This document shows, in pieces, positions 1 to 8,633 of a stretch of DNA of 35,328 nucleotides (its first letter is position 1; each line of letters starts with the position of its first letter). This DNA is from Planctomycetota bacterium. GTDB taxonomy: Bacteria; Planctomycetota; UBA1135; UBA2386. The DNA is taken from assembly GCA_002684655.1 (NCBI GenBank), contig NYVR01000011.1:1-35328 (forward strand), in the 5' to 3' direction. Position numbers and translations under genes: made by a program. The notes beneath the pieces were generated by a model that did no database searches, was not told the origin of the DNA, and saw only the letters and a program-made list of their open reading frames with translations.

Positions 1-1580
1 AGCAGCATCAAATACACCGCACCCTCACCCCCCTGCACGTCGAGCTCTAGCGACGTGGCGCCGCCCGCTGACGCAGGCGCCGACAGCGAGATCGACGGCT
101 CGACGACGGCCAAGGTTTGGTTGACCGCCACGTCTTCGAGGCGCTGAACCATTCCGGACGGCCACGTGATCACGACCTCGTCCACGACGCTCGCACCTGC
201 GACGCCGAAGTGCACCCGGCGGTCACCGCTGCTCAGGTAGCCGACGCCGCTGCGCACGTGCTGGCGCTGTCGATGGCCACCCGTGATGACGTCGACGAAC
301 GCGCCGAGCCCGTCGCGGTTGCTCGTGACGCCGCGCGGCGAGATGCGTAGCCAATTGCCGCGCTGCAGGTTGTTGCGGTGAAGCTTGCAGCCGAACGGGG
401 TCGGGTAGGCGTGGTGAGACGTGAACCGGTTGAGGATGTCGACGCCGCCGTCTTCGTCGAAGTCGCCGATCAGCGTCGTTAGCTGCGGAAAAAACGCGGC
501 GACGCCGCGCGCTGCCGCCCCGTTCGTCCAGGCAGTTTGCGCGCTCGCTGCGGCGCCCGGGTTCTCGAACAGCGCGTTCGGAGACTGGCTGTGCACGACA
601 TAGACGTCTTGCCAACCGTCGTTGTGCACGTCTAGCCAGTTGACCGCCCAGCCGACCCCGCCACCCTGCAGCCCGAAGGTGCTGGCGTCTTGCACGTAGC
701 GACCGATCGCTTCATCCCAACGCAAGAACAGGTGCTCAGGCGGGACGTCGCTCACGAAGAGGTCGACGCCGCCGTCATTGAACGCGTCGACGAAGTCGAC
801 GCCCATCGCGTCGATAGCCTGCGCCGCGTTGAACTGATCTGCGACGTCCGTAAAGGTGCCGTCGCCGTTGTTCTTCATGAGCGTGTTCGGACCGTAGAGG
901 TAGCCCTTGTCGCTGCAGCAAAAGATGTCCGGCCAGCCGTCCTCGTCGAAGTCACAGAAGGCTGCGGCTAAGGTCATACCCGAGCTGCCTGCGCCGGTCG
1001 CCGCCGTCACGTCCGCGAAGTAGCCGTTGCCGAGGTTGCGGTAGAGGATGTTCGGCTCATACTGCGCAACGACGGTGTCACGGTTTGCGATGTAGACGTC
1101 CAGCCACCCGTCGCGGTCGTAGTCGCCAAAGCTCACGCCGAACGCGCTCGAGACGCTCGTGAGCCCGCGCGCTTGCGCTTGCTCGCTGAAGTTCGCCGCG
1201 CCGTCGTTCACCAACAGCTGCAGACCGACCCTGAAGTTGGCCACCAGGAAGTCTTGGTCGCCGTCGTTGTCGATATCGGCGATACCGACGGCTCTCGGTT
1301 CGGTCGACGGGCCGATGATGCCGGCGGAGGTGAAAGACATGCTGCCGCCGTTGAGGAACAGCTCGAGGCCCTGGCCTGTGGCGTGAGGCACGACGATGTC
1401 CAGGTCACCGTCACCGTCAAAGTCCGCACAACCTGCGCCGATCCCGAAGAACCCCCCGGCCGCAGAGAACTGCGCGAGCCCTGAGCTGGCCGTGACGTCC
1501 ACAAAGGTCTGCGCAAAGAGGCCTGCAGCCGTCGCAAGGCCGGTAACGAGGGGTCTCAAAGCGTCGCGCGCAGAAGTCAT
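1..1580 (-). CDS. Secreted FG-GAP/VCBS repeat protein with ASPIC/UnbV domain (3' end cut by window)
   Basis: I translated this frame directly; it is open from ATG at 1580 to the left edge, so the C-terminus is missing (526 codons seen). The N-terminus is a signal peptide with a hydrophobic core ending near LFAQ (about residue 24). Residues ~30-400 carry repeated calcium-binding-like FG-GAP motifs such as DFDGDGDLDIVV, DIDNDGDQDFLV, DYDRDGWLDVYI and DFDEDGWPDIFC, expected to form a beta-propeller. Residues ~405-490 match the ASPIC/UnbV type: LRISPRG, then GLGAFVDV, and ITWPSGMVQRLEDV. CRTAC1-like proteins of this build are exported; their ligands are mostly unknown. An in-frame TAA lies 15 bases upstream of the ATG, so the start is well bounded; GTG at 1583 is the only close alternative. 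No enzyme motif is visible. Confidence 0.9.
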   Translation of the reverse strand, partial: MTSARDALRPLVTGLATAAGLFAQTFVDVTASSGLAQFSAAGGFFGIGAGCADFDGDGDLDIVVPHATGQGLELFLNGGSMSFTSAGIIGPSTEPRAVGIADIDNDGDQDFLVANFRVGLQLLVNDGAANFSEQAQARGLTSVSSAFGVSFGDYDRDGWLDVYIANRDTVVAQYEPNILYRNLGNGYFADVTAATGAGSSGMTLAAAFCDFDEDGWPDIFCCSDKGYLYGPNTLMKNNGDGTFTDVADQFNAAQAIDAMGVDFVDAFNDGGVDLFVSDVPPEHLFLRWDEAIGRYVQDASTFGLQGGGVGWAVNWLDVHNDGWQDVYVVHSQSPNALFENPGAAASAQTAWTNGAAARGVAAFFPQLTTLIGDFDEDGGVDILNRFTSHHAYPTPFGCKLHRNNLQRGNWLRISPRGVTSNRDGLGAFVDVITGGHRQRQHVRSGVGYLSSGDRRVHFGVAGASVVDEVVITWPSGMVQRLEDVAVNQTLAVVEPSISLSAPASAGGATSLELDVQGGEGAVYLML

Positions 1581-1634
1581 CACGCAGAAAGTTTACCGCA
1601 TGCTGACGGCGACACAGAACATCTGCGACACAAC

Positions 1635-1658
1635 GCCAGCAGGAATCGCGCTGCTGGC
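1635..1658 (-). promoter_or_regulatory. Stem-loop in leader of the FG-GAP gene
   Basis: An 8-bp perfect stem (GCCAGCAG at 1635-1642 with CTGCTGGC at 1651-1658) closes an 8-nt loop. It lies 55 nt upstream of the ATG at 1580, in the 230-bp gap between the two left-most genes. It could be a leader structure or part of a composite terminator for the gene at 1811-3574. Function is inferred from position only. Confidence 0.4.
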
Positions 1659-1718
1659 TAACAGCATTCCCTGCGCTCGACGAAACAGCGCTTTGGAGCG
1701 AGCATGGTCCGTACAAGC

Positions 1719-1752
1719 GAGCGCGCTCGTGTCTTGCGACACGAGCGCGCTC
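1719..1752 (-). terminator. Perfect 15-bp stem-loop, probable terminator of the 1811-3574 gene
   Basis: GAGCGCGCTCGTGTC (1719-1733) and its exact reverse complement (1738-1752) flank a TTGC loop. It is the strongest hairpin I found in the window and lies 59 nt beyond the stop codon at 1811. No U-run follows it on the minus strand, so it may act as a processing or stability element instead of a classical intrinsic terminator. Confidence 0.6.
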
Positions 1753-1810
1753 ACGTAGACCGATTGGTTCGCAGCTGCCAGAGCAGCCGCGACGGTCAAG
1801 CTTCTACGCC

Positions 1811-3574
1811 TTACTGGTAGATGTAGAAGTCGTCGATCGCGATGTCCGAGGACCAGAACGGACCCGCCGTGTAGCTGAACGTGACGGTGTAGCTGCTGCC
1901 CAGGCCTGCGGGCAGCGCCGCGAGCACGGGGTTCCAATCACCATTCGCACCAGTCAGCGTGTAGATGACCTGCGGGCCATTGCCGTCATCAACCGAGACG
2001 TTGAGGGTGCCAATGGCGGTGCCGGTGGCGTTGACCGCGAAACCAACGCCGGTCCCACCCGTCTGGCCATTCGAGGTGATCTCGTAGGTGAAGCCGTACG
2101 GCGGGGCGCCAGATCCTTCGGAATACATGAACTGGGCGCCTTCATATGCGCCGCCTTGGGGGCCAGTGCCGCCGGACGGAGTGGCGCTGCCGAAAGCCCA
2201 TGCGACTTGGCCGCCGCCGGGCGCAGTTCCCGGAGGAGCACCGTTGTCAACCCAGCCAACAGGGGCGCCGCTCTCGAAGCCCTCTTCCGTCCCTGGGATC
2301 CGGGAAACGGAGGGGAAGTAGGTGCCCTTGATGGCGTTCGCCGCGATAACCGGGAGAGGCGTCGAGACGAAGTCGAGGTAGAGCGGCTGGAGCCGCACCT
2401 GGTCACCGGCGCTGAGGAAGTTCGCGATGCTCGGCGGGATCGTCAGGCTGTTCGATGCCCCGTTCACCATCAGCACGGCGGGGAAGTCCAGCAGGTTGCC
2501 CGCGGGCGTCGTACCGGCCCACAGCTGCTCGAAGCCAGGGATGAGGGACGTGGAGCCGACCGAAAGCACGTCCGCGCCGACGTTCAGCGTCTGCACGACG
2601 AAGCTGCCTTGGCTGGCCTCGTAGTAGCGCGTGGTGATGGTGTCACCGGCTCCGAACTGGAAGTCGGAGGTGGACTCATCGCCGCCGTTGAGGGACACAG
2701 TCTGCCCGAACGAGCCGTAGCTGAGGGCAAGGTCGTAGGTGCCGCTTGCGCCGCCCCAGCCGCCGACGCGGATCGAGTAAGTGACGCCAGCTTGGCCGAA
2801 CCAATCAACGGTGGACAGGTAGTCGCCAGGAATACCGCAGCCGTCGTCGTTAGCCGCGAGCAGCGAGAGCGCGCCGCAGCTACCGGTGAAGACCTCAAAG
2901 ACGGTGTCCGTCAAAGACCCTGCACTGCCGCAGCTGGTGAGGCTCAGAGGAGCGTCGACAGAAGGAGTGTACTGATACCAAACGTCCGCGGTGACGCCGT
3001 TGCCGATCGTCCACGCGGGATCAGACGCGTTGACTGTGGCGTTGGTGTTGTCACCAGATTGTGGGCCCAGAACCAGAGCAACCGCCCCTGCGCAATCATC
3101 ATTTGCAGGCCCTGCGGGCGCAGCGCTGATGACGCCGTCGAAGCTACCCTCTTCGCCACCCCAGCCGCCAACGCGGAAGGTGTAGACCGTGCCGTTCGTG
3201 CCGTTGAAGGTGACCGTCGAGAGGAAGCTGCCGCCGCAGCCGTCCGCGTTGGACGCGATGAGGTTGAGTGCGCCACAGCCGCCGTCGAAGACCTCGATCT
3301 CCGTGTCGGTGTGGGTGCCCGCGCTCGCGCAGAAATCGATCGTAACAGCGCCGTCAAACGTGGCCGTGTACTCAAAGTAAACGTCGCCAGTGACGCCGTT
3401 ACCGATGGTCCAGGCAGGAGTGGAAGCGTCGAGGGTCGCGCCGGTGTTGTCGCCAGCGAAAGTGCCAAGCGTGACGACCTGCGCGTCTGCGCAGAGGTCA
3501 TTCGCGGGCGCCTGCGCCAGCAGAGAGCTGGCAGAGGCCAGCACAGCAAGCGTGGAAAGCTTTGAAAGAGACAT
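1811..3574 (-). CDS. Secreted protein with duplicated prepeptidase-like (ANDxC) domains and C-terminal jelly-roll-like domain
   Basis: This 587-residue protein has a signal peptide (MSLSKLSTLAVLASASSLLAQA). Two tandem copies follow, at ~22-150 and ~155-288. Both start PANDxCA and share PAWTIGNGVT, an EVF(D/T)GxCGAL block, DGCG and RVGGWGG, so the duplication is clear. Such repeats resemble the bacterial prepeptidase C-terminal (PPC) beta-sandwich fold found on many secreted planctomycete proteins. A middle part (~290-430) is unrecognised. Residues ~432-587 look like a ConA/MAM-type beta-sandwich, starting GFESGAPVGW and ending in DIAIDDFYIYQ. Paired cysteines in each repeat suggest disulfides outside the cytoplasm. 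No catalytic motif is visible; adhesion or glycan binding is a guess. No Shine-Dalgarno sequence precedes the ATG. Confidence 0.88.
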   Translation of the reverse strand: MSLSKLSTLAVLASASSLLAQAPANDLCADAQVVTLGTFAGDNTGATLDASTPAWTIGNGVTGDVYFEYTATFDGAVTIDFCASAGTHTDTEIEVFDGGCGALNLIASNADGCGGSFLSTVTFNGTNGTVYTFRVGGWGGEEGSFDGVISAAPAGPANDDCAGAVALVLGPQSGDNTNATVNASDPAWTIGNGVTADVWYQYTPSVDAPLSLTSCGSAGSLTDTVFEVFTGSCGALSLLAANDDGCGIPGDYLSTVDWFGQAGVTYSIRVGGWGGASGTYDLALSYGSFGQTVSLNGGDESTSDFQFGAGDTITTRYYEASQGSFVVQTLNVGADVLSVGSTSLIPGFEQLWAGTTPAGNLLDFPAVLMVNGASNSLTIPPSIANFLSAGDQVRLQPLYLDFVSTPLPVIAANAIKGTYFPSVSRIPGTEEGFESGAPVGWVDNGAPPGTAPGGGQVAWAFGSATPSGGTGPQGGAYEGAQFMYSEGSGAPPYGFTYEITSNGQTGGTGVGFAVNATGTAIGTLNVSVDDGNGPQVIYTLTGANGDWNPVLAALPAGLGSSYTVTFSYTAGPFWSSDIAIDDFYIYQ

Positions 3575-3884
3575 GGATTAGCTAGTGATGAAAGGAGATG
3601 TGGCTGGTGTCTAGAACAGCAACACGCTGCTCAGTTCAACAAGAGCCACTCAAACCCTACACCAGATTCTGAATGTGCGCGAGTAGGGTAGAGATACCTA
3701 TCCACGTCCGAGCTCTGATGTTACGCCAAAGCGTTATTGCTGCACGAAGCGCCAAATTGCCCGTCACACGGCGGCTCTCATGACGCGACGGAGCCCACCT
3801 CACGGTTAGGGGCACACCTCAGGGGCAGATCAAATGCGCGCAAGCGCGCCACATGTCCAGGCCCGCGGCGCCAACGCCCCCGTG
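3575..3884. other. Intergenic region between purF and the duplicated-domain gene
   Basis: About 310 bases hold no convincing gene. The part next to 3574 is relatively AT-rich and must contain the promoter of the minus-strand gene, but I cannot name -35/-10 boxes with confidence. A small bulged stem-loop sits at 3614-3637: GAAC/GTTC plus AGCA/TGCT, loop ACACGC, CA bulge. Short open frames here lack coding character. Confidence 0.5.
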
Positions 3885-3905
3885 CCAGCGCTCAAAGAGC
3901 GCTGG
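3885..3905 (-). terminator. Stem-loop overlapping the purF stop codon
   Basis: A 9-bp perfect stem (CCAGCGCTC at 3885-3893, GAGCGCTGG at 3897-3905) closes an AAA loop and contains the purF stop codon (3892-3894). It is a plausible transcript end or 3'-stability element. There is no U-tract. Confidence 0.45.
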
Positions 3906-5388
3906 AGGCGCGCGCCCCCGCGCGCTGCGCCTTCGCCGCGTCGCTCCGGCGCCTCGCGAGATCTGCCAAGTAGACGTCGTCGATATCGCCCGCGAGGTAG
4001 GTGCCATCAAAGACGGAGCACTCGAACTGCTCGATCGACGGATTCCCCTCGCGGGCCGACTCGATCAGCGCGTCCAGGTCTTGATAGACGAGGACGTCGG
4101 CGCCGATCTCGGCCGCGACCTCCGCATCCGTCCGCCCCGGCGCGATCAGCTCTTCAGCGACAGGCATGTCGATCCCGTAGACGTTGGGGTGGCGGACCGC
4201 GGGCGCAGCAGAGCAGTAGTAGACCTTGGAGGCGCCCGCTTGCCGCGCCATCTGAACCAGCTGCCTGCAGGTCGTGCCGCGCACGATCGAGTCGTCGACG
4301 AGGCAGACGACCTTGCCTTGGAACTCTAGCCCGATCGGGTTGAGCTTCTTTCGGACGCTCCGTCGCCGCTCGACCTGCCCAGGCATGATGAACGTGCGGC
4401 CGATGTAGCGGTTTTTGATGAAGCCTTCGCGGTATTTCACGCCCAGGGCGAGCGCCATCGCCATCGCCGAGGTCCGGCCGGAGTCCGGGATCGGCATGAC
4501 CACGTCGATGTCGTGCTCAGGGAACATGCGCAGGAACTTCTCGGCGAGCTTCTCCCCCATGCGCAAGCGCGACTTGTAGACGCTGATCCCGTCGAGGACC
4601 GAGTCAGGACGCGCTAGATAGACGTGCTCAAAGATGCACGGCGTGAGCTGCGTTGTGGGCGCGCAGACGTGCGTCGAGACGACGCCGTCCCGGTCTACAT
4701 AGATCGCCTCGCCCGGCGCGACGTCCCTGAGCACTTCGAAGCCGAGCGAGTCGAGCGCCACAGACTCGCTGGCGAACATCGTCTCGACGCCGTCGTCCGT
4801 CACGCGCTGGCCCATGACGAGCGGACGGATCCCGTTGGGATCCCGAAACGTTACGAGCCCGTGGCCATGGATCATCGCGACCGCCGCATAGGCGCCGCGG
4901 CAGCGCCGGTGAACCTGCTCGACCGCTTGAAAGACCGCGGCTGGCGTCAAATTCGGCTGGCACGCTGCCTGGAGCTCGTGAGCGAAGACGTTGAGCAAGA
5001 CCTCGCTGTCGCTGGTGGTGTTGATGTGCCGTCGATCGGCCGAGTAAACCTCCGCGCCCAGCTGATCGGCGTTGGTGAGGTTGCCGTTGTGCGCGAGACA
5101 GATGCCAAACGGCGCGTTGACGTAGAACGGCTGCGCCTCGGACGCGCTCGAGCAGCCTGCCGTGGGATACCGGCAGTGCGCGATCCCCATCTTGCCGCGC
5201 AGCCGCTCCATGTGCTGGACGTCGAACACGTCGCGGACGAGGCCGTTCTCCTTACGGAGCTGGAGCAGCCCGTCGTCGTCTGTCGCGATCCCTGCCGCGT
5301 CCTGGCCGCGGTGCTGCAGGACGGTCAAGGCGTCGTAGAGGCTCTGGTTGACGTCGCGCTTGGCGACGATGCCGGCGATTCCGCACAT
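3892..5388 (-). CDS. purF: Amidophosphoribosyltransferase (glutamine PRPP amidotransferase)
   Basis: This 498-residue enzyme catalyses the first committed step of de novo purine synthesis, PRPP plus glutamine to 5-phosphoribosylamine, in the cytoplasm. I place the start at 5388 although the frame opens earlier, because MCGIAGIV puts the Ntn-hydrolase nucleophile Cys at position 2. Class II GATase motifs follow: [34 protein letters not shown] and [10 protein letters not shown]. The phosphoribosyltransferase half has the PRPP loop [10 protein letters not shown] near residue 365, preceded by [12 protein letters not shown]. The C-terminus ([11 protein letters not shown]) resembles the E. coli type. 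There is no propeptide, and I do not see the Fe-S ligand cysteine pattern of the Bacillus type. It sits between a flippase and a surface-protein gene with no other pur gene in view. Confidence 0.97.
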   Translation of the reverse strand: MCGIAGIVAKRDVNQSLYDALTVLQHRGQDAAGIATDDDGLLQLRKENGLVRDVFDVQHMERLRGKMGIAHCRYPTAGCSSASEAQPFYVNAPFGICLAHNGNLTNADQLGAEVYSADRRHINTTSDSEVLLNVFAHELQAACQPNLTPAAVFQAVEQVHRRCRGAYAAVAMIHGHGLVTFRDPNGIRPLVMGQRVTDDGVETMFASESVALDSLGFEVLRDVAPGEAIYVDRDGVVSTHVCAPTTQLTPCIFEHVYLARPDSVLDGISVYKSRLRMGEKLAEKFLRMFPEHDIDVVMPIPDSGRTSAMAMALALGVKYREGFIKNRYIGRTFIMPGQVERRRSVRKKLNPIGLEFQGKVVCLVDDSIVRGTTCRQLVQMARQAGASKVYYCSAAPAVRHPNVYGIDMPVAEELIAPGRTDAEVAAEIGADVLVYQDLDALIESAREGNPSIEQFECSVFDGTYLAGDIDDVYLADLARRRSDAAKAQRAGARASSAL

Positions 5389-5499
5389 AGATGTTGCTCG
5401 CTCACGCCAGGTGCGACCGTGCGGCGCCTCGCGCGACGGCAACGGTAGCTGCAGGCGCGTGGCGCGGCAACACGCGGTCGGCACGCTTGACGAGAGGAG

Positions 5500-7050
5500 T
5501 CAGCGCTCGGTCGCGGCGCCGCCGCCCCGCAGGTCCGCGATGCGGGCGCGCACGATCGAGTAGCCGACCAGCATCGCCGCTGCGAACATCACGGCGCTGC
5601 GCACCAGGACTTCGCCCCAGTTATCGCCCGGCAGCCACCGCCGCACGAAGAAGTCGAAGGCGAACATCACAGCCAGCGTCGGCAGGATGCTGGTCAGCTG
5701 CGCCCTGACCAGCTGCACCACGGGCAAACCGACGCACCGGCAGACCGAGACCGTTTGCCAGCCGAAGTAGATCACCCACGCAGGGGCCATGGTCGCCCAG
5801 GCCAACCCCTCGATCCCCGCCGGACCGACGAGCGCGACGCTGAGCCCGAGCGTGCAGACGACGTCCACCGCGCTCATCGCGGCGAGCCGCCGCACCCGAC
5901 GCGTGGCGAACAGGACCTGCCGCCCGCAGCTTGATGCGCTCCTGGCGAGGCTGCCGATCGCTAACAGCGCGAGGATCCAGCCGCTGCTGACGAACTCACC
6001 GCCCTCGATGTACTTCGGACCCAGCCACACGCCCAGGAACGGCTCGCCCACGAAGATCAGGCCTCCGCCGATAACCGCGGCCAAGAACGTGCTGCCGCGC
6101 GTGCCCTCGACCAGCAGCCGGCGCAGCTGGGCGCGGTCCCCCTGCGCGTCGAGCTTGGTCGCATACGGCGTGATCGTCCAGGTGACCGCGAGCACGAGCT
6201 GCGTGTAGATCGGGATCAGCTTGGCGCCGTTCTCGTAATACGTGACCGCATACTCATCGATCGCGACCAACGCGATGACCGCGCCCGCCGCTAGCACGAC
6301 GCGATCCGCCGCGTTCACGAGGCTGTTGTAGACGCCATAAGAGAGCAGCTCGCGGACCGCGCCGCTCGAGAAGCGCCCCGGCGAGACGCGCAGGCCGGGC
6401 ATCAACCGCCTCGCCACCACCACGCGCGCGGCAGCGATGACGAGCTGGACGCCGCCGACGACGCAGGACAACCCGAACAACCCGTAGTCCGCCTGCAGCG
6501 ACCAAACGCTCAGCCCCGCGATCAACAGCCGCTCGAGGATGCCGAGGCCGTTGCTGAGATCCATCCGCTCCTTGGCGTAGGTGACCGCCTGGAACAGCGC
6601 CAAGGGCAGGCAGAGCGAGACGCTGGCGCCGATCACCAGAAAGGCCGCTTGCGCGTCGCGCCCGACAGCCCCAGGGTCGATTTCGCCGCTGGAGCGGCTC
6701 CCCAGAAACTCTGGCAGCTGGCTGGCGAGCCCCAGGGTCGCAAGCAGCCCGATCACAGCCAGTCCGGACAGCAACACGAACGCCGTGCTGAAGCTGCGGT
6801 TCACGCCCTCGGCGTCGTCCTGAGCGGAGTAGCGGGTCAAGTAGAGGCCCGCAGCAGATCGGATCCCCAGGTCGAAGATGCCGTAGCTGCCCGTCGTCGC
6901 GATCAGCACGCTCCAGATGCCATAGGGCCCGTCCCCGAGCTCCTGCAGGACGAACGGCGTCAGCAGGAACATGACGGCAGCGTTGACCAGGTAACCGGCC
7001 AGGTTGCTGCTGATGTTACGGGCGAAGATACCCTTGCGAGAGACGGGCAT
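5500..7050 (-). CDS. Wzx/MATE-type polysaccharide flippase (oligosaccharide translocase)
   Basis: This 516-residue polytopic inner-membrane protein has about 12-14 hydrophobic segments spread over its whole length. The N-terminus (KGIFARNISSNLAGYLVNAAV, then LTPFVLQELG and GPYGIWSVL) is typical of the polysaccharide-biosynthesis transporter branch of the MVF/MATE superfamily. Members flip lipid-linked oligosaccharide across the cytoplasmic membrane. The gene lies 111 bases after a glycosyltransferase gene on the same strand and 111 bases before purF, consistent with a surface-glycan role with that glycosyltransferase. The substrate cannot be read from sequence. The C-terminal tail is short and cytoplasmic-looking (RIADLRGGGAATER). 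Confidence 0.9.
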   Translation of the reverse strand: MPVSRKGIFARNISSNLAGYLVNAAVMFLLTPFVLQELGDGPYGIWSVLIATTGSYGIFDLGIRSAAGLYLTRYSAQDDAEGVNRSFSTAFVLLSGLAVIGLLATLGLASQLPEFLGSRSSGEIDPGAVGRDAQAAFLVIGASVSLCLPLALFQAVTYAKERMDLSNGLGILERLLIAGLSVWSLQADYGLFGLSCVVGGVQLVIAAARVVVARRLMPGLRVSPGRFSSGAVRELLSYGVYNSLVNAADRVVLAAGAVIALVAIDEYAVTYYENGAKLIPIYTQLVLAVTWTITPYATKLDAQGDRAQLRRLLVEGTRGSTFLAAVIGGGLIFVGEPFLGVWLGPKYIEGGEFVSSGWILALLAIGSLARSASSCGRQVLFATRRVRRLAAMSAVDVVCTLGLSVALVGPAGIEGLAWATMAPAWVIYFGWQTVSVCRCVGLPVVQLVRAQLTSILPTLAVMFAFDFFVRRWLPGDNWGEVLVRSAVMFAAAMLVGYSIVRARIADLRGGGAATER

Positions 7051-7161
7051 GATGGAGGGCGCGAGGAGCGACGAGACTAGCCCACCGCGCGCGCGAGCAG
7101 AACAGGCGCGTCACCACCATCACCGACAAGTCTTCGCCTCGGCCACCGGCGGACCGTCATG

Positions 7162-8412
7162 TCATTCGTCCCGAAGCGCTCGCAGCAAGGGCGAGAACGT
7201 CACCCCACCGTCGTAGTCGGCCACCCGCTCCAGTTGGTCAGCGCCGTCCAGGAGCCGGGCGATCGCCGCTGCGACGCCGTCGAGGTCGTCATGGCCAAAG
7301 CACCAGGCGCTGCCGCTCGTGCGCGCCACGATCTCGCGAGCGTCGCCGTGACCGCCGACAAACAAGGTCGGCCGGCGCGCCATCACGTAGTCGAACAGCT
7401 TGCCGGGGACGAACACGTCGTCGGCCGGGTCTCTGCCGTTGACCAACAACAGGGCGCTCGCCGCGCGCATCGCCGACAGCGCCTCGCGATATGGCAGGTA
7501 GTCTCGCCGACAGACGCGCGCCGCGACCTCAGGGCGAACCTGCTCCAGGTCGCGCTCAAGCAATATCCTGGAGTCACCTGCGTCGCAGTAGACGTCGACC
7601 TGAACGCGATCCAGCTGCGCCGCTGGCAGGCGCTCCATAGCGGCGAACACCGGTGTCAGCATCCGGCGGGGAAAAATTGTGCCGAAGTAGCCAAGCACCA
7701 CGTCAGCAGCTGGCGGCTGCGCCGCCGCGCCGGCGACGGCCTCCTCCGCGAGCTCGTAATCCGCCGCGTTCCGCATCACGACGACTGGCAACTCCAGCTC
7801 GCCGAAGCTCGCTACGAAGCTCGCGCGCGCCTGCGTCGAGTTGACGAACAGGCCGTCTGCGTGCGCGAGCAGCCGCCGCTCGCGCGCGCGCAACCGCGCG
7901 CGCACGCGCGGACGCGCGGCCTGCGTCCAAGGGTTCCCGCTCAGCAAGTCGCGGTAGTCCACCAGGATCTTCGCGCGCGGCAGCGCGCGCCGCAGCCGCG
8001 GCAGCGAGAGCAGCTGTCCGTGAGGTCCGCAGGTCATCACGACCGCGTCGAACCCGTGGACCCGACCGAGCTCCGGGAGTCGACGGCGCAAGCGCAGCGC
8101 CCACTCGACGTGTTTGTCGGGGAGCGCGAGCCAGCTCGGCAGGTGGTGATAGATGGTGCGGAGCACCCGCTCGACGAGGTTGCGCGCGGCAGGCCGGCTC
8201 GCGAGCGTCGGCCCGCCTAGCTCGTGTCGAACGACGCCATCTGGTACCAGCGACCCCAGCGAGGCGTCCTCGCGCAGCAGCTGCTGCCGGTCGAGCGTCA
8301 CCCAATGCACCTCATGCCCCTCGCGAAGCAGGGCGCGGCTCATGCGGAGCACTCGGTGCGAAGCGACCGCGGGGTCTGGAGGGGTGTAGTAGCTGACGAT
8401 CGCGACGCGCAT
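7162..8412 (-). CDS. GT4-like glycosyltransferase (GT-B fold)
   Basis: This 416-residue soluble protein starts with an N-terminal Rossmann half (MRVAIVSYYTPPDPAVASHR, then MSRALLREGHEVHWVT), as in GT-B glycosyltransferases that open with a flexible glycine/proline loop. The second domain begins around VVLGYFGTIFPRRMLTPVFAA. Its donor-site region PGKLFDYVMARRPTLFVGG lies near residues 335-355, corresponding to the KxxEY(L/M)xxG(R/K)P block of GT4-like enzymes, with Asp in the usual Glu position. It would transfer a sugar from a nucleotide donor to a lipid-linked or surface-glycan acceptor at the cytoplasmic face. The next gene on the strand is a Wzx-like flippase, which supports a role in repeat-unit assembly. 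Sugar and linkage are unknown. Confidence 0.85.
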   Translation of the reverse strand: MRVAIVSYYTPPDPAVASHRVLRMSRALLREGHEVHWVTLDRQQLLREDASLGSLVPDGVVRHELGGPTLASRPAARNLVERVLRTIYHHLPSWLALPDKHVEWALRLRRRLPELGRVHGFDAVVMTCGPHGQLLSLPRLRRALPRAKILVDYRDLLSGNPWTQAARPRVRARLRARERRLLAHADGLFVNSTQARASFVASFGELELPVVVMRNAADYELAEEAVAGAAAQPPAADVVLGYFGTIFPRRMLTPVFAAMERLPAAQLDRVQVDVYCDAGDSRILLERDLEQVRPEVAARVCRRDYLPYREALSAMRAASALLLVNGRDPADDVFVPGKLFDYVMARRPTLFVGGHGDAREIVARTSGSAWCFGHDDLDGVAAAIARLLDGADQLERVADYDGGVTFSPLLRALRDE

Positions 8413-8633
8413 CGGATGCTCAGGCGGGCGCGACCGCGAACCAGCCGAGGCGCCACACCTCAGCAGGCTACCCGATGGCCGAGGGATCTCGCCGCTCCAG
8501 AACCAAGAGGTCGCGGCGGTCGAAGCGAAACCGACGCGTCGACGTCCGACCTAGAGAGGCAGCTGCGCGCTCCTAGAGGCGCCTCGCCTGGGCCCACGAC
8601 GGGCTCATGGCCGACCGCCCCGGCGCGCCGCGC

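Noticed and set aside
2156-3565. Plus-strand open frame of about 470 codons opposite the duplicated-domain protein
   Set aside because: The minus strand encodes a signal peptide and repeats; the plus frame has no recognisable features and composition typical of a shadow.
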